The notes under the pieces are model-generated. The model was not told where the DNA came from, did not search any database, and worked only from the letters and a program-made list of their open reading frames with translations. The position numbers were made by a program, and so were the translations under genes. From assembly GCA_018067055.1 (NCBI GenBank), contig JAGPVK010000232.1, forward strand, positions 1 to 15,432: a DNA stretch of 15,432 bases, read 5' to 3'. This document shows, piece after piece, positions 8,317 to 14,106 of this stretch; the stretch's first letter is position 1; each line of letters starts with the position of its first letter. Origin of the DNA: Sphingomonadales bacterium. GTDB lineage: Bacteria; Pseudomonadota; Alphaproteobacteria; Sphingomonadales; Sphingomonadaceae.

Positions 8317-9059
8317 CAATACCATCCCTTTCTGATGTCTGCATCTTTCGGTACTTCGGGAGCGGGGAACGCCTTCTTGCTGTGGGTCAGTCCCAGTTCG
8401 ATCAATGTTTCGAGAAATTTATAGGCGACCTGTCCCGGATTGAGCACCGGTATCGGCAGATTGTCGGCGAGATACCGGGCCGACTGATGCATGGTCGTCG
8501 AACCGAGCACGATCACATCCGCACCATCTTCCTCGATCGCCAGCATCGCTTCGGCCTTGAGCTTGTCGAAGATCACTTCTTCCTTGCCGGCGAGCAATTC
8601 GGTGACATCGGGCCTTGTGTCGATCGACCGCAGCGACGCGACTCGGTCCCACCAGCCATATTCGTTCAGCGTCTTCTCGTAGAGCGGGAACCATTCCGGC
8701 CACATCGTCAACACGGTGAATTTCTTGCCCAGCATCATCGCCGCAGCAAAGGCTGCTTCGCCAGGACCGACCACCGGGATAGAGAGACGGGACCGCAGCG
8801 CACGCAAGCCGCTGTCGCTGACCGTGTCGATCAGCACCCCGGCATAGCCCTCTTCTTCGGCCTTGATTCCGGCCTGGAAAACGGTCCAGTCCATCAACAA
8901 CGTGTCATGATAGCTGTCGCCGAGAGCGGCGCCCCAGGGAACAGCGACAAATTCGGGCCGGAAACCGGATCGGACAAAATCGGCGGGCAATTGCTCCGCG
9001 CGGGCGGCCACACCATCTGCATCCATCGGGATGGGGACGATGACCTTGATCCGCTTCAT
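8316..9059 (-). CDS. Asp/Glu/hydantoin racemase-fold protein lacking both catalytic cysteines
   Basis: This 247-residue protein matches the Asp/Glu racemase superfamily (hydantoin and glutamate racemases, maleate isomerase, arylmalonate decarboxylase), which normally uses one or two active-site cysteines. Family landmarks are the N-terminal strand IKVIVPIPMD, the segment SDSGLRALRS (81-90), GPGEAAFAAAMMLGKKFTVLT (98-118) and ADVIVLGSTTM (180-190). The position of the first catalytic Cys is Thr79 and that of the second is Ser187. The translated protein contains no cysteine anywhere. It heads the - strand operon just downstream of the 9110-9121 palindrome. No strong Shine-Dalgarno precedes its ATG. 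Classical two-base racemisation is therefore unlikely; a lyase, decarboxylase, tautomerase or binding role is possible. The fold call is confident and the reaction is open. Confidence 0.85.
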   Translation of the reverse strand: MKRIKVIVPIPMDADGVAARAEQLPADFVRSGFRPEFVAVPWGAALGDSYHDTLLMDWTVFQAGIKAEEEGYAGVLIDTVSDSGLRALRSRLSIPVVGPGEAAFAAAMMLGKKFTVLTMWPEWFPLYEKTLNEYGWWDRVASLRSIDTRPDVTELLAGKEEVIFDKLKAEAMLAIEEDGADVIVLGSTTMHQSARYLADNLPIPVLNPGQVAYKFLETLIELGLTHSKKAFPAPEVPKDADIRKGWY

Positions 9060-9104
9060 AGCAATTTCGGTTTAGCCATAGTGATGCAGAAACTCCCTGA
9101 TTCC

Positions 9105-9134
9105 GCTATATTGTATACAATTGGCTTCCGTCAA
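9105..9134 (-). promoter_or_regulatory. Predicted promoter of the racemase-NTF2-receptor operon
   Basis: On the - strand a TTGACG -35-like hexamer (9129-9134) and a TATAGC -10-like hexamer (9105-9110) are separated by 18 bp. The palindromic operator candidate occupies much of the spacer, a classic position for repression. This is predicted from sequence only. Confidence 0.45.
9110..9121. promoter_or_regulatory. GntR/FCD operator candidate, copy 1
   Basis: The sequence ATTGTATACAAT is a perfect 12-bp inverted repeat. It lies between the divergent racemase-like (-) and GntR (+) genes. The same 12 bases recur at 11084-11095 in the other divergent promoter region. The form, a short AT-rich palindrome with TTGT/ACAA arms, is consistent with sites bound by FCD-type GntR repressors. 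The flanks differ between the two copies, so the conserved unit is the palindrome itself. Confidence 0.72.
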
Positions 9135-9196
9135 GCGGAAACTGCCGATGGGCGGAAGACTTGCTCAACACGGTTTATTCGGCCAATAGCCTTTGC

Positions 9197-9853
9197 ATGA
9201 GCCGCGCTTCCGACACCGCCTATGAAAAGATTCGCCGCTTCATCCTTCATGGTGAGGCCCATCCGGGTATGCAATTGACCGAGGAACGACTGTGCGAAAT
9301 CTCCGGCGTGTCGCGCACCCCGGTCCGCGATGCGGTCCAGCGGCTGGAAAACGAGATGCTGCTGGTGCGCAGCGCCTCCAAGCGGCTGTCGGTCGCGGAC
9401 TGGTCGGATGACGAAATAGACGAAATGTTTGCGCTGCGGGCGATGCTGGAATGCCATGGCGCCGAGCGAGCGGCGCAGCGCATGGATAGCGGTGGCCTCG
9501 AGCGGCTGCGCGCGGTGAATGACCTGCTCACCCGAGCGGTGCAACGAGCCAGACCGGATATCACCACCTTTCTCGACGCCAACCGGCAGTTTCACGATCT
9601 GATTCTCGAATATGCGCAATCACCGAGACTGAGCAAATTGCTGCCGGCGCTGGTCGAGCAGCCGGTGGTTCGGCGGACTGCCAATCAATATTCCCGGGAT
9701 GATCTGATTCAGTCGGCCAAGGATCATGACGAACTGATCGCCGCCTTTGCCGCTGGGGATCAGGATTGGGCCGGCGCGGTGATGACCAGCCATATCCGGC
9801 GCGCATTCCACAGTTTCCATTTCGCCACGCGGAGCGCTGACACCGAGGGATGA
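9197..9853 (+). CDS. GntR family transcriptional regulator, FCD subfamily
   Basis: This 218-residue regulator, from ATG 9197, has an N-terminal winged helix-turn-helix: YEKIRRFILHGEAHPGMQLT, then EERLCEISGVSRTPVRDAVQ. The SRTPVRxAxxRLE recognition helix is diagnostic of GntR proteins. The C-terminal all-helical FCD effector domain starts near DEIDEMFALRAMLE and carries NRQFHDLI, KDHDELI and MTSHIRRA. Its Asn/His pattern is that of metal- and carboxylate-binding FCD domains. An in-frame TTG at 9161 with a weak GGCGG upstream would add 12 residues and is an alternative start. The gene is divergent from the racemase operon with a palindromic operator between them, so autoregulation is likely. 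Its stop touches the CoA-transferase stop. The ligand is probably an organic acid intermediate, by inference. Confidence 0.92.
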   Translation: MSRASDTAYEKIRRFILHGEAHPGMQLTEERLCEISGVSRTPVRDAVQRLENEMLLVRSASKRLSVADWSDDEIDEMFALRAMLECHGAERAAQRMDSGGLERLRAVNDLLTRAVQRARPDITTFLDANRQFHDLILEYAQSPRLSKLLPALVEQPVVRRTANQYSRDDLIQSAKDHDELIAAFAAGDQDWAGAVMTSHIRRAFHSFHFATRSADTEG

Positions 9854-11035
9854 TCAGATAATGCCGCGCTCTTCGAGATCGGCCATTGTCGCACTGTCCA
9901 TGCCCAGCAACTCGCCGTAGATGGCTTCGTTATGCGCCCCGAGTTCCGGTCCGACGCTGTCGATATGGCCCGGGGATTTGGAAAGCTTGGGCGCGACATT
10001 CTGCATCACGAAATTTTCATGCTGCGGGTGATCGACCTTGACCAGCGCTTCCCGCGCCTGGAAGTGCGGATCCGCGAGCATTTCCGGAGCCCGATAGACA
10101 TTGCCCGCGGGCACGCCATGTTCCTCGCACATGTCGAGCAAGTCCTGGCTGGCGATCGTCCTGGTCCATGCCATGATCAAATCGTCGAGTTCGGCCTGAT
10201 TTTCACCGCGCGCGACGTGCGTCGCATAGCGCGGGTCTTCGCCGAGTTCCGGCCGTCCCATCATCGCCGACATCCGCTTCCACACGCTATCCTGATTGCC
10301 GCCGATCAGGACGCTGCCGTCGCTGGTCGGGTAGACGTTGGAGGGCGCGATTTTCGGCAGGATCGAACCGGTGCGTTCGCGGATATGGCCGGCGACCGTA
10401 TATTCGGCCACGGTCGATTCCATATTGGCGAGCACCGCTTCGTAGATCGCCGAATCGACCACCTGACCCTCGCCGGTCTTGTGGCGATATTCCAGCGCCA
10501 TCAGCGCACCGAGACAGGCATAGGTCGCGGCCAGCGAATCGCCGATCGAAAGCCCGGCTCGGCTGGGCGGACGGTCAGGTTCGCCCATGATATAACGCAT
10601 GCCGCCCATCGCCTCGCCAATGCTGCCATAGCCGGCGCGGTGCGAATAGGGACCGGTCTGGCCATAGCCTGACACCCGAATCATGATCAGCCCCTTGTTG
10701 ATGGCGCTGAGCGTTTCGTAATCCAGTCCCCATTTTTCCATCGTGCCGGAGCGGAAATTCTCGAGCAGAAAGTCGGCCTTTTCGACCAGTTTCTTGACGA
10801 TCGCCTGCCCCTCTTTTTCTCGCAAATTCAGGGTTATCGACTTTTTGTTGCGCCCGACAACGGAAAACCAGAGCGGGATTCCCTGACCCCAGCTGCGCAT
10901 CGCATCGCCAACCACGGGCGGCTCGATCTTGATCACTTCAGCGCCATGGTCACCCATCAGCTGGCCGCAGAACGGCCCCGCTATCAGCTGACCCATTTCG
11001 ATCAGCCGCAATCCTGTCAACGCCCCTTGCGTCAT
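9854..11035 (-). CDS. CaiB/BaiF family (class III) CoA-transferase
   Basis: This 393-residue enzyme would move CoA from one acyl-CoA to a free carboxylic acid, activating the substrate for beta-oxidation-like cleavage. The N-terminal Rossmann-like part shows LIEMGQLIAGPFCGQLMGDHGAEVIKIEP. The ENFRSGTMEKWGL and RVSGYGQTGPY blocks are family hallmarks. The catalytic Asp is D166 in RAGLSIGDSLAA, where an aspartyl-CoA thioester would form. The C-terminus shows HGVPAGNVYRAPEMLADPHFQ. The ATG at 11035 was chosen for its GGGAG ribosome site 8 nt upstream. The next start, TTG at 11071, would add 12 non-family residues into the promoter. The gene is divergent from the HMG-CoA-lyase-like gene across a 64-bp gap. 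The pairing suggests the acid it activates is the lyase substrate or its precursor. Confidence 0.93.
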   Translation of the reverse strand: MTQGALTGLRLIEMGQLIAGPFCGQLMGDHGAEVIKIEPPVVGDAMRSWGQGIPLWFSVVGRNKKSITLNLREKEGQAIVKKLVEKADFLLENFRSGTMEKWGLDYETLSAINKGLIMIRVSGYGQTGPYSHRAGYGSIGEAMGGMRYIMGEPDRPPSRAGLSIGDSLAATYACLGALMALEYRHKTGEGQVVDSAIYEAVLANMESTVAEYTVAGHIRERTGSILPKIAPSNVYPTSDGSVLIGGNQDSVWKRMSAMMGRPELGEDPRYATHVARGENQAELDDLIMAWTRTIASQDLLDMCEEHGVPAGNVYRAPEMLADPHFQAREALVKVDHPQHENFVMQNVAPKLSKSPGHIDSVGPELGAHNEAIYGELLGMDSATMADLEERGII

Positions 11036-11043
11036 GAAAAATA

Positions 11044-11048
11044 CTCCC
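11044..11048 (-). promoter_or_regulatory. Ribosome binding site of the CaiB/BaiF CoA-transferase
   Basis: GGGAG on the - strand, 8 nt before the ATG at 11035, decides that start over the upstream in-frame TTG at 11071. Confidence 0.6.
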
Positions 11049-11083
11049 GCATCATGCTTTCTCCTATACAAAGCGCAAACAGG

Positions 11084-11095
11084 ATTGTATACAAT
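11084..11095. promoter_or_regulatory. GntR/FCD operator candidate, copy 2
   Basis: ATTGTATACAAT, identical base for base to the palindrome at 9110-9121. It sits only 4 nt before the HMGL-like start codon, overlapping the predicted -10 of that gene and the -35 of the CoA-transferase. One bound regulator could shut both directions. Confidence 0.72.
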
Positions 11096-11099
11096 TTAT

Positions 11100-12020
11100 A
11101 TGAGCACAGATACTCGCACTGCCGTGACAATATTGGAAGTCGGTCCACGGGACGGGCTGCAGAATGAAGCAGAGATCATTTCAACAGCGGACAAGCTGGG
11201 CCTGATCACCCGGATGCTCGATGCTGGAGTCAAGCGCATCGAGGTGGCCAGCTTTGTCCATCCCGGCCGCGTGCCACAAATGGCCGATGCCGAGGCGGTG
11301 ATCGCCGGCCTGCCCGACCGCGACGATATTTCCTATATCGGACTATGCCTGAACAAGCGCGGCGTGCTGCGCGGACTGGCAACGCGCGAAGGCAACAAGC
11401 GCGGTATTGACGAAGCCGGCTGCGTGGTCGTGGCCAGCGATACGTTCGGCCAGAAAAACCAGGGCCAGACGATAAAAGAGGGTATCCGCGAAAATCGCGA
11501 GATGATCCGCTTTGCCAAGGCCGAGGGACTGAGGGCGCAGGTCACCATCTCGGCGGCCTTTGGCTGCCCGTTCGAAGGCGCAGTGGATCCCGAAACCGTA
11601 ATGCATATCGCCGAAGAAATGGCCGCCGAAGACCCGATGGAAATCGCGCTGGCCGACACCATCGGGGTTGGCGTGCCCGCCCAGGTCTCCGACCTGTTCG
11701 GACGGCTGAGAGAATTGCTCCCCGACCATATCACCATGCGCGCCCATTTTCATGACACCCGCAACACTGGCATTGCCAATGCCTGGGCCGCTGTTCAGGC
11801 TGGCGTCGAGACGCTCGACTCAAGCCTTGGTGGCCTCGGTGGCTGCCCGTTTGCGCCCAATGCAACCGGCAATATCGCCACCGAGGACCTGATCAATCTG
11901 CTCAGCCGCTCCGGCGTCGAGCACGGCCTCGATCTGCGCAAGGCGATCGCCACCAACCAGTGGTTTGAAGGCGTGATGGGCCGACCGCTGCCATCGCTGG
12001 TTGCCAGGGCCGAAGCCTGA
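11100..12020 (+). CDS. Hydroxymethylglutaryl-CoA lyase family protein
   Basis: This 306-residue TIM-barrel enzyme of the DRE-TIM/HMG-CoA lyase family would cleave a 3-hydroxy-acyl-CoA with a divalent metal. The motif VGPRDGLQNE gives the metal/catalytic Arg17-Asp18. HFHDTRNTG supplies His216 and His218. GGLGGCPFAPNATGN supplies catalytic Cys249 and Asn258, with spacing matching human HMGL H233, H235, C266 and N275. One loop reads SFVHPGRVPQMAD where classical HMGL has SFVSPKWVPQMAD, so the acyl group accepted may differ. The start at 11100 begins at the family N-terminus; an in-frame ATG at 11034 would run through the operator and overlap the CoA-transferase start. No Shine-Dalgarno is visible, consistent with a leaderless mRNA. 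The gene is followed 30 nt later by the HyuA-like gene. Confidence 0.9.
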   Translation: MSTDTRTAVTILEVGPRDGLQNEAEIISTADKLGLITRMLDAGVKRIEVASFVHPGRVPQMADAEAVIAGLPDRDDISYIGLCLNKRGVLRGLATREGNKRGIDEAGCVVVASDTFGQKNQGQTIKEGIRENREMIRFAKAEGLRAQVTISAAFGCPFEGAVDPETVMHIAEEMAAEDPMEIALADTIGVGVPAQVSDLFGRLRELLPDHITMRAHFHDTRNTGIANAWAAVQAGVETLDSSLGGLGGCPFAPNATGNIATEDLINLLSRSGVEHGLDLRKAIATNQWFEGVMGRPLPSLVARAEA

Positions 12021-12050
12021 ATGACAGTTACACAACAGAAAGATTGAACT

Positions 12051-14105
12051 ATGGGGTATCGTTTGGGTGTCGACGTCGGCGGAACATTTACCGATCTGCT
12101 GCTGATTGACGAAGCCACCGGCCAGACCTTCCGCGACAAGGTGCCATCGACCCCGAGCGATCCATCACAGGCAGTGATCAACGGTGCCCGCGGGCTTTGC
12201 GAGCGCCAGAATATTGCTCCGCAAGATATTGACCTGTTCCTGCACGGCACCACGGTGGCGACCAACGCGATGCTGGAAAAGAAGATCGCCAAGGTCGGGC
12301 TGATCGTCACCGAAGGCCACCGCCATCTGATGCAGATTGCCCGCAGTCTGGTTCCCGGCGGCCTCGCCGCCTGGATTATCTGGCCCAAGCCCGAACCGAT
12401 GGCGGCGCTGCAGCGGACCATCGAGGCACCCGAGCGGATGGATGCCAAGGGGCAGACCGTTCGCGCGCTGGACGAAGCAGAAATGCGCAAGCGGCTGGAA
12501 AAATTGAAAGCGTCCGAAGAGGTGGAAGCGCTGACCATCTGCCTGATGAACAGCTATGTCGACGGCAGCCACGAAAAGGCGGTCGCCGCAATCTGCGCTG
12601 AAGTCTTTCCCGACATTCCGATTTCGATATCGTCCGACATCCTGCCCGAGATGCAGGAATATGAGCGGGCGCTGACCACGGTCGCCAATAGCGCCGTGCG
12701 CCCGGCCGTCGCGCGCTATGTCGGCAATCTGGAAAAAGAGCTGAAAGAATGGGGCACCAAGGCCAAGCTCAACCTGCTGCGCTCCGATGGCGGACTGATG
12801 TCGGCGGAGAAAAGCGCCGAGGCGCCGGTCAATCTGTTGATGTCCGGCCCCGCTGGCGGTGTCGCCGGTGCCGTCTGGGTAGCGAAAAGTGCCAATGTGA
12901 AAAACGTGCTGACCCTCGACATGGGCGGCACCTCGACCGACGTCGCGCTGATCGAGAACGGCTCGGCCCGGCTGCAGCGGGAAACCTCGGTCGGTGACCT
13001 CAATGTCCGGGCCTCGTCGATCGACGTCAAGACGGTCGGTGCCGGTGGCGGGTCGATCGCGTTCGTGCCCGAGCTGACCAAGGCCTTGCGGGTCGGTCCG
13101 GAAAGCGCGGGCGCCGTCCCCGGACCGGTCGCCTATGGCAAAGGCGGCGAACTGCCGACCGTGACCGATGCCAATGTCGTGCTCGGCTATCTGCCCGAAT
13201 CCCTGCTCGGCGGCAGCTTCACGCTCGATCGCGAGGGTGCGCAGAAAGCCGTCCAGACGATCGCCGACGCGCTTGATATCGAACTGATGGACGCGGCGGC
13301 GGGCATCATCGACATCGTCAACGAGAATATGTTCGGTGCGCTGCGGCTGGTCTCGGTCCAGCAAGGCTATGACCCGCGCGAATTTGCCCTGATGGGCTTT
13401 GGCGGCGCCGGCCCGCTGCACGCCAATGCGATGGGCAAGCTGATGAACAGCTGGCCGGTGATCATCCCGCCCTCGCCGGGCGTGCTCTGCGCCTATGGCG
13501 ATGCGACGACGCGGCAACGGGTCGAGACCCAGCGCAGCTTCAACGAGATGGTGCAAAATACCACCGATGAAGAACTGACCGTCTATCTCGACAGTCTCGG
13601 CGCGCAAGTGAAACAGGAACTGGAAGCGGAAGATGTCGCGCCCGGCGATATCGAGCTGCTTTACGAAATTGATATCCGCTACGCCGGCCAGGCCTTTGAA
13701 ATCCCGCTCTCGGTGGAACCGGAAGGGCTTTCGATCGATAGCCTGATTGCGCGCTTCGATACCGAGCACGAAAGATTGTTCACCTTCAATCTCGACGAAA
13801 CGCCGCACGAGATCGTCAATGTCCGCGCCGTTGCGCTGGGCAAGTCCGCCGACGTTGCGCCACCGGTCATCGAAAAGGGGGATGCCGACCCATCGGCTGC
13901 CAAAACCCGCGATCACCAACTATACATGGACGGCAAGATGCAGGATGCGGTGATATATGACCGGGCCCTGCTGAAGGCCGGCAATCGCATCCCGGGTCCG
14001 GCTATCGTCACCGAAATGGACAGTACCACGCTGGTGCACAGCGGTTGCGAGGCGCTGGTCGACGCGCACGGCAATCTCATCATCAACCTGTTGGAAGGAG
14101 CGTAA
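12051..14105 (+). CDS. Hydantoinase A / oxoprolinase A-like subunit (HyuA family)
   Basis: This 684-residue ATP-binding subunit belongs to the hydantoinase/5-oxoprolinase/acetone-acetophenone carboxylase superfamily. These enzymes phosphorylate an amide or enol oxygen to drive ring hydrolysis or carboxylation. Actin/ASKHA-fold signatures are clear: phosphate-1 GVDVGGTFTDLLL (6-18), HGTTVATNAMLE (65-76), phosphate-2 LDMGGTSTDVALI (289-301), GAGGGSIAF (330-338) and GFGGAGPLHA (449-458). N-terminal (Hydant_A_N), central hydantoinase A and C-terminal parts are all present, and the length is normal. Its stop is one base before the HyuB-like ATG, so the two subunits are made together. It is probably transcribed from the promoter at 11084-11100. 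Which bond it attacks (lactam, hydantoin or ketone) cannot be decided from motifs alone. Confidence 0.93.
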   Translation: MGYRLGVDVGGTFTDLLLIDEATGQTFRDKVPSTPSDPSQAVINGARGLCERQNIAPQDIDLFLHGTTVATNAMLEKKIAKVGLIVTEGHRHLMQIARSLVPGGLAAWIIWPKPEPMAALQRTIEAPERMDAKGQTVRALDEAEMRKRLEKLKASEEVEALTICLMNSYVDGSHEKAVAAICAEVFPDIPISISSDILPEMQEYERALTTVANSAVRPAVARYVGNLEKELKEWGTKAKLNLLRSDGGLMSAEKSAEAPVNLLMSGPAGGVAGAVWVAKSANVKNVLTLDMGGTSTDVALIENGSARLQRETSVGDLNVRASSIDVKTVGAGGGSIAFVPELTKALRVGPESAGAVPGPVAYGKGGELPTVTDANVVLGYLPESLLGGSFTLDREGAQKAVQTIADALDIELMDAAAGIIDIVNENMFGALRLVSVQQGYDPREFALMGFGGAGPLHANAMGKLMNSWPVIIPPSPGVLCAYGDATTRQRVETQRSFNEMVQNTTDEELTVYLDSLGAQVKQELEAEDVAPGDIELLYEIDIRYAGQAFEIPLSVEPEGLSIDSLIARFDTEHERLFTFNLDETPHEIVNVRAVALGKSADVAPPVIEKGDADPSAAKTRDHQLYMDGKMQDAVIYDRALLKAGNRIPGPAIVTEMDSTTLVHSGCEALVDAHGNLIINLLEGA

Positions 14106-14106
14106 C

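Larger units (their letters stand above)
11036..11099. promoter_or_regulatory. Compact divergent promoter region (CoA-transferase / HMGL-like)
   Basis: Only 64 bp separate the two divergent start codons. For the - strand, TTGTAT (11089-11094) and TGTATA (11065-11070) can serve as -35 and -10 elements 18 bp apart. For the + strand, TACAAT (11090-11095) matches five of six bases of a -10 box and would place transcription start at or next to the ATG at 11100. The 11084-11095 palindrome overlaps both putative promoters. A degenerate copy, TCCTATACAA (8 of 10 core bases), lies at 11062-11071, centred 23 bp away. The promoter elements are predictions. Confidence 0.45.

Noticed and set aside
9161..9196. 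TTG start for the GntR regulator, adding 12 residues.
   Set aside because: Not excluded, because a GGCGG motif lies 5 nt upstream. ATG 9197 was preferred because TTG is a rarer start codon and the added residues lie outside the winged helix-turn-helix domain.
11034..11099. Possible 22-residue N-terminal extension of the HMGL-like protein from ATG 11034.
   Set aside because: It would translate the operator region and overlap the CoA-transferase start, and the extra residues do not look like the family. ATG 11100 gives the expected N-terminus.
12165..13919. A 584-codon open frame on the - strand opposite the HyuA-like gene, and similar long antisense frames at 823-2307 and 14449-15345.
   Set aside because: They are antisense shadows typical of GC-rich genes. 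Their translations are low-complexity in Arg, Gln, Asp and His with no family motifs, whereas the + strand frames carry clear domains.
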